DNA from: Tenacibaculum jejuense
GTDB lineage: Bacteria; Bacteroidota; Bacteroidia; Flavobacteriales; Flavobacteriaceae
Reading direction: 5' to 3'
Assembly (NCBI RefSeq): GCF_900198195.1
Contig: NZ_LT899436.1
Location: 3,067,001-3,131,000 of the forward strand
Length of the DNA stretch: 64,000 nucleotides
The notes under the pieces are model-generated. The model was not told the DNA's origin and did no database searches. It saw only the letters and a list, made by a program, of their open reading frames with translations. A program made the position numbers and the translations under genes. Positions 48,171-56,726 of the stretch are shown piece by piece. Position 1 is the stretch's first letter. The number at the start of each line of letters is the position of its first letter.

Positions 48171-48186
48171 CACAATAAAATAAAAA

Positions 48187-48633
48187 ATGAATATTTCTTT
48201 TGATAAAATTAATACAGACAATATACTAAGTATTTTCCCCTTACTTTCTAAAATTAATTCAAAAACTCCTACCGATATTTTAAGAAAAAGAGTTGTTGAA
48301 ATGGGAAATTGCCCTAACTATGAATGCGTAGCTGTTTTTGATAATAATGAAATAATAGGTATTTGTGGACTATGGTATTCTACAAGACATTATTTAGGGA
48401 AAAGCGTTGAACCAGATCATGTAATAATTTCTGAAGCCTACAGAGGTAAAGGAGTTGGAAAACTTTTTTTTAACTGGATATATGATTACACCAAAGCTAA
48501 AGGCTGTGAAGCTATGGAATTAAACACGTATAGTACTAATACTAAATCACATAAATTTTATTATAATGAAGGGTTTAATATATATGCTTTTCATTTTGCT
48601 AAGATTTTAAGAGAAGATCAAAAATTTTATTAG
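48187..48633 (+). CDS. GNAT family N-acetyltransferase
   Basis: A 148-residue protein. The acetyl-CoA loop is SEAYRGKGVGKLFF and the C-terminal strand-helix is NTKSHKFYYNEGFNIYAFHF, both standard for GNAT. The substrate is unknown. It faces away from the GNAT gene at 47736, and the 16-base gap means each promoter must lie partly inside the other coding region. Confidence 0.9.
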   Translation: MNISFDKINTDNILSIFPLLSKINSKTPTDILRKRVVEMGNCPNYECVAVFDNNEIIGICGLWYSTRHYLGKSVEPDHVIISEAYRGKGVGKLFFNWIYDYTKAKGCEAMELNTYSTNTKSHKFYYNEGFNIYAFHFAKILREDQKFY

Positions 48634-48650
48634 TTTTTTATTTAAAATTC

Positions 48651-48682
48651 TTTGTTAGAAATCTAAAAAGATTATATATTTG
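48651..48682 (+). promoter_or_regulatory. promoter of tRNA-Gly copy 1
   Basis: TTTG at 48651-48654, a 20-base spacer and TATATTTG at 48675-48682. Confidence 0.85.
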
Positions 48683-48698
48683 CACCCGCAATACCAAT

Positions 48699-48771
48699 GC
48701 GGGAGTAGCTCAGTTGGTAGAGCGTCAGCCTTCCAAGCTGAATGTCGCCGGTTCGAACCCGGTCTCCCGCT
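48699..48771 (+). tRNA. tRNA-Gly (TCC), copy 1
   Basis: A 73-base cloverleaf. Acceptor GCGGGAG pairs fully with CTCCCGC; the anticodon loop is CTTCCAA (TCC); T arm CCGG-TTCGAAC-CCGG. No CCA is encoded. It is identical to copy 2, 221 bases downstream. Confidence 0.95.
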
Positions 48772-48780
48772 CAAAAAAAG

Positions 48781-48806
48781 ACCGAAACTTATGTTTCGGT
48801 TTTTTT
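48781..48806 (+). terminator. terminator of tRNA-Gly copy 1
   Basis: ACCGAAAC, loop TTAT, GTTTCGGT at 48781-48800, then six or more T. Confidence 0.9.
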
Positions 48807-48872
48807 ATTTTATAACTACACACTCATTTTTAAACACATAACACAAGTTACTTTTTGATTTTTAAAAAAAAG

Positions 48873-48903
48873 TTTGCAGAAATGAAAAAGGTTTCTATAT
48901 TTG
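48873..48903 (+). promoter_or_regulatory. promoter of tRNA-Gly copy 2
   Basis: TTTG at 48873-48876, a 19-base spacer and TATATTTG at 48896-48903. Confidence 0.87.
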
Positions 48904-48919
48904 CACCCGCAATACCAAT

Positions 48920-48992
48920 GCGGGAGTAGCTCAGTTGGTAGAGCGTCAGCCTTCCAAGCTGAATGTCGCCGGTTCGAACCCGGTCTCCCGCT
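48920..48992 (+). tRNA. tRNA-Gly (TCC), copy 2
   Basis: Identical in sequence to the copy at 48699-48771, including about 17 bases of 5' flank after the -7 box (GCACCCGCAATACCAAT). This points to a recent tandem duplication of the whole promoter-tRNA-terminator unit. Confidence 0.95.
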
Positions 48993-48993
48993 C

Positions 48994-49027
48994 AAAAAAG
49001 ACCTAAACATAAGTTTCGGTCTTTTTT
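48994..49027 (+). terminator. terminator of tRNA-Gly copy 2
   Basis: AAAAAAGACC-x-AAAC, loop ATAA, GTTT-x-GGTCTTTTTT, with one mismatch in the stem compared with copy 1. It also ends four bases before the convergent O-antigen-ligase-like gene. Confidence 0.85.
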
Positions 49028-49030
49028 ATT

Positions 49031-51502
49031 TTATTCATATTTAGATTTTGGTAAATTTAAAGCTTGCGGAAATTTCTTTTCCCTGCTACTTTTATAATCC
49101 TTTTTTGAATTTTCTATTTCTCCTATCTGTTCATAACAATATCCTCTACAAAATTCAGGCTTACCGTCTTTGAAAACATTTTTTTCTATCACTTCAGATA
49201 AAAAGCTAATAGCCACTTTATAATTTTTTAATTGCATTTCAACAATCCCCATATACAAAAGTGCAAAATGGTCATCTGATTTAATTTTTAATAATTGATT
49301 TAAAAGAACCTTAGATTCCTTGAATTTTTGCACTTTATACAGATTCACAATATCTTGATATAATTTATTTATCTTCTCTTTTTTAATATGCGCAATTACT
49401 TTATTATAATCTAATAATTTCTTCTTAGCTTCTATTAATTTATACTTATTGTAAATATTATCCTCATTGTAAGCTAAGGCAGTATCTAAAACCTGAATTG
49501 CTTGATTCAAGTTTCTTCCTTTGTCATTCTTAATATTTGCATATTTAACCCATTCTTCTACATCTCCAGTAGTGTGATAAATATACTTACACATCGTATT
49601 TAAAAAGTTTACTGTATCTTTATTAGCAATATGGATACTTTTTAAAATTTCATAATTCCCATGGAAAGATGGATAGTTTTTAAAAACATCTTCAGAGTAA
49701 AACTTTGCACTATCTAAGTTTTTAATTCCAATCAAGAACGTTTGCGCCTTCAATTTATTTATATTGTGAAAGTCTATGTTTTCATTTTTTAATTGATCTA
49801 AAATATCAATAGACTTTTGATAGTTACCTTCATTAAAGGCATAAGTTGATAAATAAAAATTAGCTAATTTTTTCTTAACAGGGTATCCCCCTAAAATATT
49901 TTCAATTTCACCATATTTCTTTTTAGCTTTTTTACTTCCTAAAACATTATTCTCTTCTAAATCTGCCTTTATTAAAACATACTCCTTGAATGTTTGATAA
50001 TTTTTATAGTTAGAGAATAAAGAAAATAACGATAACATTCCTATTAAAACTATAGATAAGACATGAAACACACTTGACGGCGTTTGCTCAGTTTTATGCA
50101 CCTTATTTCTATCTGTTAGTACTAGTATAAAAACAGCCAGTATAATAAATATCACCTGTATAGTCGCTCTTTCTAGAGGAAAATTAAGTGATGCATCAAG
50201 AAAGTAAGCTAAACTAATTAGCACTAAGATTAATAATACTGGAACATTAATTGGATCCTCCTTCTTTAATTGCTTAAACAATAAGAAAATTAAATATAGG
50301 AACAGTAATAAATATAAGGTTCCACCAAGTATACCTGTTTCCACAAATTTCTCTAAAAAGTCATTATGTACTCTTCTTGGGGTAGAATTCCCTCTAAACT
50401 TTTTTCTTTGTGTATAATCTCCTTTGCTGTAAATTTGATAATTACCATAACCTACTCCTAAAAAAGGATTTTCAATAAAAGTATTTAAAGCTGACCTCCA
50501 AATTTCATAACGCCCACTTCCAAACTTTTTAACAATAGAAACTAAAAAATCATCTTTTTCTTTTGTAGGTAAAACGATATTATGATTTTCTATCTCTTTA
50601 TTCTTTCTGAGTATTAATTCAGCACTCTTGTAATTATCGGGATAAAACATTGTAATGCTAGAAATAGAATTCATCTTACGACTATCTAATCTATTTGTAT
50701 TTAATGTTAGAAAAATTGAAAAAATTGGAATCAATATGATAATAAAAGTATTGATAACCCATTGTTTATGTTTTAGCTTAAAATACTGCTTTACTGAAAA
50801 AAACACTAGTATTAAAGTAATAAGAAAAAGAGATAACAAAGCCGTACGCGAACCTGATAAAAACAGAGCCAAATAACTTAAAAACACACCAAAAGCTCCT
50901 AAATACTTCCATATTCTTCCTGAAAACAAAAACAAAAAGTATGCAAAAGGTAAAGATATAACTGTCCAAGCTGTATATATATTAATATTACCGAAATTAT
51001 GTACAAAAGCAAACCCTTGATATAATTTTATCGTTCTAGGGTCAGAGAAGTGCTCAAAAAAGTAAAAAATAGTTTTCGAACTAAAAAAAATTAATAAAAT
51101 TGTTACTGTTTGTGAAACTAGAGCAAAATAACTTTTAGGATCAGTTCTCACAATTATAAAAAGTGAGAAAATTGCTGTAAAAATATTTACTAGCCGTCCT
51201 AAATTAGCTATACTATCTACAATAGATATCGACTTCACTACAGACAAACAAGAAAAGAAAAAGAACGATACACTTAAAACAAGGAAATTTCTAAATGATT
51301 TTGAAAATGTAAAAAAATTGAAATAATCTCTCTTGTAGTATAGAAAAATTATAGCTATAACATTTACTATTGAAATCCACAACCACTGAAAAGCCTCATA
51401 TTCTAGTGGTACAACTAATGGAGACAACGGTACTAATAAATATAGTATTAGTATAATTTTTGAGATCAACTTAATATTTTCTTCAGTGTATTTATCTTTC
51501 AT
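49031..51502 (-). CDS. O-antigen ligase-like polymerase with TPR domain
   Basis: An 823-residue membrane protein. About 11-12 helices fill residues 1-495. The Wzy_C/WaaL-type periplasmic loop contains SGRYEIWRSALNTFIENPFLGVGYGNY and RVHNDFLEKFVETGILGG, with the conserved Arg and His residues. The C-terminal approximately 330 residues are TPR-like (LLYMGIVEMQLKNYKVAISFL). Such proteins ligate or polymerise surface glycans, or glycosylate proteins. The target cannot be deduced; no complete O-antigen cluster is adjacent. Confidence 0.85.
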   Translation of the reverse strand: MKDKYTEENIKLISKIILILYLLVPLSPLVVPLEYEAFQWLWISIVNVIAIIFLYYKRDYFNFFTFSKSFRNFLVLSVSFFFFSCLSVVKSISIVDSIANLGRLVNIFTAIFSLFIIVRTDPKSYFALVSQTVTILLIFFSSKTIFYFFEHFSDPRTIKLYQGFAFVHNFGNINIYTAWTVISLPFAYFLFLFSGRIWKYLGAFGVFLSYLALFLSGSRTALLSLFLITLILVFFSVKQYFKLKHKQWVINTFIIILIPIFSIFLTLNTNRLDSRKMNSISSITMFYPDNYKSAELILRKNKEIENHNIVLPTKEKDDFLVSIVKKFGSGRYEIWRSALNTFIENPFLGVGYGNYQIYSKGDYTQRKKFRGNSTPRRVHNDFLEKFVETGILGGTLYLLLFLYLIFLLFKQLKKEDPINVPVLLILVLISLAYFLDASLNFPLERATIQVIFIILAVFILVLTDRNKVHKTEQTPSSVFHVLSIVLIGMLSLFSLFSNYKNYQTFKEYVLIKADLEENNVLGSKKAKKKYGEIENILGGYPVKKKLANFYLSTYAFNEGNYQKSIDILDQLKNENIDFHNINKLKAQTFLIGIKNLDSAKFYSEDVFKNYPSFHGNYEILKSIHIANKDTVNFLNTMCKYIYHTTGDVEEWVKYANIKNDKGRNLNQAIQVLDTALAYNEDNIYNKYKLIEAKKKLLDYNKVIAHIKKEKINKLYQDIVNLYKVQKFKESKVLLNQLLKIKSDDHFALLYMGIVEMQLKNYKVAISFLSEVIEKNVFKDGKPEFCRGYCYEQIGEIENSKKDYKSSREKKFPQALNLPKSKYE

Positions 51503-51513
51503 CTCTTTGTATT

Positions 51514-52161
51514 TTACAAATTCTCAATTTTATTTCCAAATAATAGAAATACTAAAATTATTCCACCTAACAATAATAACATTTTAGGGTTATTTTGAAT
51601 AACATTAGGTCTTAATAGTAGAGTTATAGCATATCCACCAATAGCACCCCCTAAATGTGCTGAATGTCCTATATTACCAATTTGTTTTTTCATTCCATAA
51701 ATAGAATACAACAAATATCCAATACCTAAAGCATAAGCTGGAAAACTAAAAAATGGAAAAAAAATAAAACTATATGATTTATTTGGAAACAGTAAAATAG
51801 AAGCAAACATTACCCCAGATACTGCTCCTGAAGCACCAATAGCAGAATAATAGTAATTATCTTTATTTCTATACAAAGAGTATAATCCTCCGAATAAAAG
51901 ACTTACTAAATAAATACACATAAAATTTATATTTCCAAAAGATACAGCAACACCTCCACCAAACAAATAAAGTGCGTACATATTAAATCCCAAGTGGGCC
52001 CAGTCTGCATGTAAGAACCCAGAAGTAAACATCCTTATTTTTTCTCCTTGCAAAATTTTCCCTACCTGAAACTTAAATTTGTTGAAAAAAGCTTCATCAT
52101 CAAATCCTTTAATTGAAGTCAAAACATTAACCAAAATTAAACCTAAAATTATTTTATTCAT
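51514..52161 (-). CDS. rhomboid family intramembrane serine protease
   Basis: About 215 residues with six or so membrane helices. The catalytic Ser is in GASGAVSG (Ser111) and the His in GHSAHLGGAIGG (His169); the FLHADWAHLGFNMYALYLFG loop is typical. I chose ATG 52161 (MNKIILGLILVNVL) because flavobacterial rhomboids begin with a helix of this kind; ATG 52179 would add six residues. It cleaves membrane-spanning substrates; these are unknown here. Confidence 0.9.
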   Translation of the reverse strand: MNKIILGLILVNVLTSIKGFDDEAFFNKFKFQVGKILQGEKIRMFTSGFLHADWAHLGFNMYALYLFGGGVAVSFGNINFMCIYLVSLLFGGLYSLYRNKDNYYYSAIGASGAVSGVMFASILLFPNKSYSFIFFPFFSFPAYALGIGYLLYSIYGMKKQIGNIGHSAHLGGAIGGYAITLLLRPNVIQNNPKMLLLLGGIILVFLLFGNKIENL

Positions 52162-52249
52162 GAATAGAAATATATCCACAAACTTAATGAAAAGTTTGAT
52201 TTAACTAATTTTATAATTTTAATACGATATTTGCATAAATTTTTCTGAA

Positions 52250-53155
52250 ATGAAGTATGTTGTATTTATACTAATTTACCCTATCATTTGGTGTTTTTCT
52301 AGACTACCTATGCGTTTGCTATATGCTTTCTCTGATTTTTTATTTTTACTTGTTTACTATGTGGTAGGTTACAGGAAAGATGTTGTTTACAATAACTTAA
52401 AACTTGCTTTTCCAGAAAAAAATGATAATGAATTAAAAACACTTCGAAAAAAGAATTTACGCCATTTTTGTGATTTTTTAGTAGAAAGTATTAAATCTTT
52501 TTCTCTTTCTGAAAAAGAAGTAAAGAAACGTTATAAATTTACTAATCCGGAAGTATTACATGAAGTAGAAAAAACTGGTAAAAGTATCATATTATCTGGA
52601 GCTCACTTAAGCAATTGGGAATGGTCTGTTTCTATTCCATTAGTATCTAACATACAGCTTTTTGGTTCTTACACTCCAATTAAAAACCCATATTTAGACA
52701 ACTACTTAGTAAAAAGTTCTAGAGGTCGATTTGGTATGATTTCATACAAAACACATAGCACAGTCACTCAACTAGCTAGAAACATTAGAAACAAAAGACA
52801 AGGTGCATACATTTTACTTAGCGATCAATCTCCTGTGATACAAAATACACATTACTGGAGGACTTTTTTAGGGGTAAAAGTTCCTGTACATGTTGGATTA
52901 GAAGTATTGTCAAAACGTTTTGATATGGCTATTGTAAACTATACTACTAAAAAAATAAAAAGAGGATATTATGAAACTACATTTGAATTAATAACTGATA
53001 GTCCAAAAGAATTTGAAAACTATCAAATTACAGATAAATATTTAAACATCAACGAAAAATCTATTAGAGAACAACCAGAATACTATTTATGGACTCACAA
53101 ACGCTTTAAGCATAAAGATAAATATGAGGAATGGGTTGAAAAATATAAAAAATAA
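52250..53155 (+). CDS. LpxL/HtrB-like lysophospholipid acyltransferase
   Basis: A 301-residue inner-membrane-associated protein with an N-terminal hydrophobic helix. The catalytic H-x4-E motif is in SGAHLSNWEWSV (about residue 119); LSDQSPVIQNTHYWRTFLGVKVPVHVG and the C-terminal EYYLWTHKRFKHK are standard for lipid A secondary acyltransferases. In Bacteroidetes it most probably adds an acyl chain to lipid A, although aminolipid synthesis is an alternative. Confidence 0.9.
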   Translation: MKYVVFILIYPIIWCFSRLPMRLLYAFSDFLFLLVYYVVGYRKDVVYNNLKLAFPEKNDNELKTLRKKNLRHFCDFLVESIKSFSLSEKEVKKRYKFTNPEVLHEVEKTGKSIILSGAHLSNWEWSVSIPLVSNIQLFGSYTPIKNPYLDNYLVKSSRGRFGMISYKTHSTVTQLARNIRNKRQGAYILLSDQSPVIQNTHYWRTFLGVKVPVHVGLEVLSKRFDMAIVNYTTKKIKRGYYETTFELITDSPKEFENYQITDKYLNINEKSIREQPEYYLWTHKRFKHKDKYEEWVEKYKK

Positions 53156-53278
53156 ATTCTTAATCTTTAATCAAAATAATACTCTACATTAAGGTTATAA
53201 TTCTCAATTTCAAAGCTTGATGTAGAACTATTTTTAGTATTATTTTTTTGTACCTAAAATAAATATAATAGAAATCAT

Positions 53279-53309
53279 AAAAAAAGCCCAGTAAAATTAC
53301 TGGACTTTG
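53279..53309 (-). terminator. terminator of tRNA-His
   Basis: AAAGCCCAGTAA and TTACTGGACTTT (one G-T pair) around a short loop. On the minus strand it runs into a seven-T tract (plus-strand A run 53279-53285). Confidence 0.85.
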
Positions 53310-53317
53310 GAATTATG

Positions 53318-53391
53318 GGTGAAAGACCGGGTTCGAACCGGCGACCTCTGGAACCACAATCCAGCGCTCTAACCAACTGAGCTACAATCAC
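53318..53391 (-). tRNA. tRNA-His (GTG) with acceptor-stem mismatches
   Basis: Minus-strand cloverleaf with anticodon loop TTGTGGT (GTG), D arm GCTC-GAGC and T arm CCGG-TTCGAAC-CCGG. A G precedes the 5' end (base 53392) and can serve as the G-1 specific to tRNA-His opposite C73. The acceptor reads GTGATTG on the 5' side but CTTTCAC on the 3' side, so pairs 5-68 and 6-67 are U-U; CAATCAC would be the perfect complement. Confidence 0.9.
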
Positions 53392-53408
53392 CATTTAACT
53401 AGCGGGTG

Positions 53409-53439
53409 CAAATATATAACTTTTTTGAAGTGTGGCAAA
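53409..53439 (-). promoter_or_regulatory. promoter of tRNA-His
   Basis: On the minus strand TTTG (53439-53436), a 19-base spacer and TATATTTG (53416-53409), an exact match to the other tRNA promoters. Confidence 0.87.
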
Positions 53440-53445
53440 ATATTT

Positions 53446-54162
53446 TTAAATTAATTTACTTAAATTTTCTACAGCTACATACCTTTCTGTTGTAAATCCT
53501 TCTGCATAGTCTACTCCTATCAATCTCCCTAAGTCTTTAGCGCGATACTCAACACTCTCAGTAAAATTCTTACTAGTAATCGGAGTTTCAGGCTCTTTAC
53601 TTTTTGGATCAAAAAATTGAGAACTGTAAGCTAATACAGAAGCTACTTTCTTATCCATAAATCCGGTTACATCTACAACAAAATCTGGCTTAATATTTTT
53701 CCATTGTATATAATGATAAACTTGTTTTGGTCTCCATTTTTCTTGAAGCGCTCCGTTCAATTTTGTTTCTATTTTTAATAATCCGCTTAAAAAACAGGCA
53801 TCAGAAACCAATTGACTTCCTTTTGGGTGATCTATATGACGATCATCAATTGCATTACATAAAACAATTTCTGGTTTATATTTTCGAATCATTTTAATGA
53901 TCTCTAACTGGTGTTCTTTGTCATTTTTAAAGAAACCATCAGCAAATGCTAAATTTTCTCGAATAGAAACTCCTAAAATCTCTGCAGCTTTAGCCGCTTC
54001 TTGATCACGTAATTCAGCAGATCCTCTTGTTCCTAGTTCCCCTCTTGTTAAGTCTACAATTCCTACTTTTTTTCCTAAAGAAATTTCTTTAGCTATAGTT
54101 GCTGAACAACCTAGTTCTACGTCATCTGGATGTGCTCCAAAAGCTAATATGTCTAGTTTCAT
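53446..54162 (-). CDS. bshB1: bacillithiol biosynthesis deacetylase BshB1
   Basis: A 238-residue LmbE/PIG-L family zinc deacetylase. The metal motif AHPDDVELGCS (His11, Asp13, Asp14) and the second site DRHIDHPKG are present, plus LTRGELGTRGSAELRDQEA, which is characteristic of BshB1. It removes the acetyl group from GlcNAc-malate in the second step of bacillithiol synthesis. Its start overlaps the stop of the trans-sulfuration gene by one base; a cysteine-related neighbour makes sense for a thiol pathway. Confidence 0.93.
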   Translation of the reverse strand: MKLDILAFGAHPDDVELGCSATIAKEISLGKKVGIVDLTRGELGTRGSAELRDQEAAKAAEILGVSIRENLAFADGFFKNDKEHQLEIIKMIRKYKPEIVLCNAIDDRHIDHPKGSQLVSDACFLSGLLKIETKLNGALQEKWRPKQVYHYIQWKNIKPDFVVDVTGFMDKKVASVLAYSSQFFDPKSKEPETPITSKNFTESVEYRAKDLGRLIGVDYAEGFTTERYVAVENLSKLI

Positions 54163-55319
54163 TACTTTTTTATCTTTTCTATTGCTTGTTCAATATCTGC
54201 AATTAAATCTTCCACTTCTTCTATTCCAACAGAAAAACGAATTAATCCATCTTTAATTCCTTGGCTTGCTCTTTCTTCTGGAGTTAATAATGCATGAGAA
54301 GTTTGAGTTGGACTTAAAACAGTGCTTTCTACTCCTGCTAAACTCATAGATGGTTTTATTAGCTCTAAATTACGTTGAAACTCCATTGCGTCTAAATCTG
54401 ATTGTAATTCGAAAGATAGCATTCCTCCAAATCCTTTCATTTGACTCTTTGCCAACTCGTAATCTTCATGTGATCGCAAACCTGGATAGTATACATTATC
54501 AACATTTGGATTTTGTTCTAAATACTCGGCCATTTTCATAGCATTAGCATTCTGATGATTTACACGTAAACTCATTGTTTTCATACTTCTTTCTAACATC
54601 CAAACTGTAAAATCACTTAAACTTCCCCCGAAATTCTTAGCTACATTCCAAATTTTATCTGTGTGCTCATTAGAAGCAGCAATCGCTCCTGCTAAAATAT
54701 CGGAATGACCACCCATATATTTCGTTGCTGAGTGCACTATAATATCAATTCCAAAATCAACAGCTGTTTGGTTAATTGATGAGGCAAATGTATTATCTAT
54801 CATGGTGATTATACTATGTTTCTTAGCCAAATCAGCAACTGCTTTTAAATCTACAATCTTTAATAACGGATTCGAAGGAGTCTCGATAAAAATAACTTTT
54901 GTATTCGATTTAATTTCTTTTTTAAAATCATCTGTATTCAAACTATCTGTGAAAGAATACTCTATTCCAAACTTATCAAATTCCTCAACTACCAAATTAT
55001 AAGTCCCTCCATACAAAGTTTGCTGTAACACTACATGATCTCCCTTGTGTAAAAAAGCAAACATTGCAGTACTTATTGCTGCCATTCCTGAACCAAATAT
55101 TAAAGCATTTTCTGTTTTTTCTAATGCAGCTATCTTTTTGCATAAAGCTTCTTGGTTTGGTGTATTGAAATATCTCGGATATCTTTTTATATCTACATCA
55201 TAAAATTGATATGACGATGATAAATAAATTGGTGAAACAGCTCCTTTGAATTGTTCATCTTTAACTTCACCTACGTGCGTACAAATTGAATTTATCCCTA
55301 GTTTTTTATTTGAGTCCAT
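54162..55319 (-). CDS. trans-sulfuration PLP enzyme (cystathionine gamma-synthase/beta-lyase type)
   Basis: A 385-residue fold-type I enzyme started at ATG 55319 (MDSNKKLGINSICTHVGE); the longer frame from 55367 would overlap the divergent gene. It has YPRYFNTPNQEALCKKIAALE, the PLP-stacking region SGMAAISTAMFAFLHKGDHVV, and the Schiff-base lysine in VHSATKYMGGHSDILAGA. The family includes gamma-synthases, gamma-lyases and beta-lyases with similar sequences, so the exact reaction in methionine/cysteine metabolism is open. Confidence 0.88.
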   Translation of the reverse strand: MDSNKKLGINSICTHVGEVKDEQFKGAVSPIYLSSSYQFYDVDIKRYPRYFNTPNQEALCKKIAALEKTENALIFGSGMAAISTAMFAFLHKGDHVVLQQTLYGGTYNLVVEEFDKFGIEYSFTDSLNTDDFKKEIKSNTKVIFIETPSNPLLKIVDLKAVADLAKKHSIITMIDNTFASSINQTAVDFGIDIIVHSATKYMGGHSDILAGAIAASNEHTDKIWNVAKNFGGSLSDFTVWMLERSMKTMSLRVNHQNANAMKMAEYLEQNPNVDNVYYPGLRSHEDYELAKSQMKGFGGMLSFELQSDLDAMEFQRNLELIKPSMSLAGVESTVLSPTQTSHALLTPEERASQGIKDGLIRFSVGIEEVEDLIADIEQAIEKIKK

Positions 55320-55390
55320 GTTGAAAAATTTAGCTCCTAAATTACTAAATGCTTTCCATAGCTTCAAATAATTTCAATATCTTCGCTACT

Positions 55391-56134
55391 ATGATTTCTG
55401 TAGTTATTATAGGGGGAGGAAATGTTAGTCATCATCTTACACAAGCTTTTTTAGATTGTAATAAGGTTGAATTGAAACAATTATACGCAAGAAATATAAA
55501 TTCAATTATTGAATTTCAAAGTCGAGTTTCTATTACTGATAATATTACTTTGTTAACTGATGCCGATGTTTATATTATTGCAGTTTCAGATGACGCTATT
55601 GCCGAAGTTTCATCTCAACTACCTCATCACAAACTAATTGTACATACTTCTGGTAGTGTTCCTATGGATACTATTGCAAATCGTGGAAAAAAAGGAATTT
55701 TTTATCCTTTACAAAGTTTTTCAAAAAATAAAACAGTAGACTTCTCCTCTATTCCACTATGTATTGAAGCAGAAAATGAAACCGACTTTAAGTTATTAGA
55801 AAAACTAGCTTCTTTTATTTCTGAAAAAGTATATGCTATTAGTTCTGATCAAAGAAGTAAATTACATGTTGCAGCTGTATTTGTGAACAATTTCACCAAC
55901 CATATGTACAAAATTGGAAATGATATTTGTGAATCATATAATGTTCCTTTTGAAGTATTACTTCCTTTAATTAAAGAAACAGCTTTAAAAGTAGAAGAAG
56001 TTAAACCAGACTTTGCACAAACTGGACCTGCAAAAAGAAAAGACGAAAAAACTATAGAAAGACATTTAGAATTATTGAATTCTAATCAGAAAGAAATTTA
56101 TCAATTAATAACAAAATCAATCCAAAATGGATAA
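55391..56134 (+). CDS. Rossmann-fold DUF2520 protein
   Basis: A 247-residue protein. ATG 55391 directly precedes a Rossmann motif (ISVVIIGGGNVSHHL); an earlier in-frame ATG at 55349 would put 14 residues ahead of it. VYIIAVSDDAIAEV and HTSGSVPMD follow as in F420/NADP-oxidoreductase-like proteins, and the C-terminal DUF2520 domain has KLHVAAVFVNNFTNHMY. Enzymatic activity is unproven. It overlaps the KdsC-like gene by eight bases, so both are probably co-translated. Confidence 0.88.
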   Translation: MISVVIIGGGNVSHHLTQAFLDCNKVELKQLYARNINSIIEFQSRVSITDNITLLTDADVYIIAVSDDAIAEVSSQLPHHKLIVHTSGSVPMDTIANRGKKGIFYPLQSFSKNKTVDFSSIPLCIEAENETDFKLLEKLASFISEKVYAISSDQRSKLHVAAVFVNNFTNHMYKIGNDICESYNVPFEVLLPLIKETALKVEEVKPDFAQTGPAKRKDEKTIERHLELLNSNQKEIYQLITKSIQNG

Positions 56135-56654
56135 AAGCTATAAAGAACTTTTTAATGATGTAAACACCTTTATCTTTGATGTTGACGGTGTATTAACTAA
56201 CGGTATTGTTACTGTTTTTCCCAATGGTGAATTAGTTCGACAAATGAATATTAAAGATGGTTATGCTCTAAAAGCTGCAGTTAAAGCAGGATATAGAGTT
56301 TGTATTATTTCTGGAGGAAAAAACGAAGGAGTACGAACTCGTTTAGAAGGTTTAGGAATTACAGATATTTACTTAGGAGCTCACACTAAAATTGATCAAT
56401 ACAATGAACTGGTTCAGAAATATAACTTACAACCAGAAAATGTTTTATATATGGGAGATGATATACCTGATTTACCTGTAATGGAAAAGGTTGGTATACC
56501 ATGTTGCCCTAGTGATGCTGTTAGAGAACTACAAGCAATATCAGTCTACATATCAGATAAGAAAGGTGGTGAAGGCTGCGCTAGAGATGTAATTGAACAA
56601 ATTATGCGCGTTCAAGAAAAATGGCACGATAATTTCGATGCTAAATACGATTAA
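56127..56654 (+). CDS. KdsC-like HAD phosphatase
   Basis: A 175-residue C0-type HAD phosphatase. The nucleophile motif is FIFDVDGVLTNG (Asp18, Asp20); IISGGKNEGVRTRLEGLGI, a lysine in GAHTKIDQ, and the metal motif MGDDIPDLPVM follow. The best-known member hydrolyses Kdo-8-phosphate on the path to the lipopolysaccharide inner core. No other kds gene lies here, so I give no symbol. Confidence 0.88.
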   Translation: MDKSYKELFNDVNTFIFDVDGVLTNGIVTVFPNGELVRQMNIKDGYALKAAVKAGYRVCIISGGKNEGVRTRLEGLGITDIYLGAHTKIDQYNELVQKYNLQPENVLYMGDDIPDLPVMEKVGIPCCPSDAVRELQAISVYISDKKGGEGCARDVIEQIMRVQEKWHDNFDAKYD

Positions 56655-56726
56655 ATAACATTTGTTATTTTAAACATGATGTAAAATCATAATTTTTGCT
56701 TTAGAACAAATTAAATACATATACAT

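Noticed and set aside
48699..48992. tRNA-Gly repeat as a mobile-element attachment duplication
   Set aside because: No integrase or foreign cargo lies between or beside the copies; each copy has its own promoter and terminator, so a simple tandem duplication is enough.
48816..49010. 64-residue minus-strand frame covering tRNA-Gly copy 2
   Set aside because: It is an antisense reading of the tRNA and its flanks; such frames arise from conserved tRNA sequence and have no coding features.
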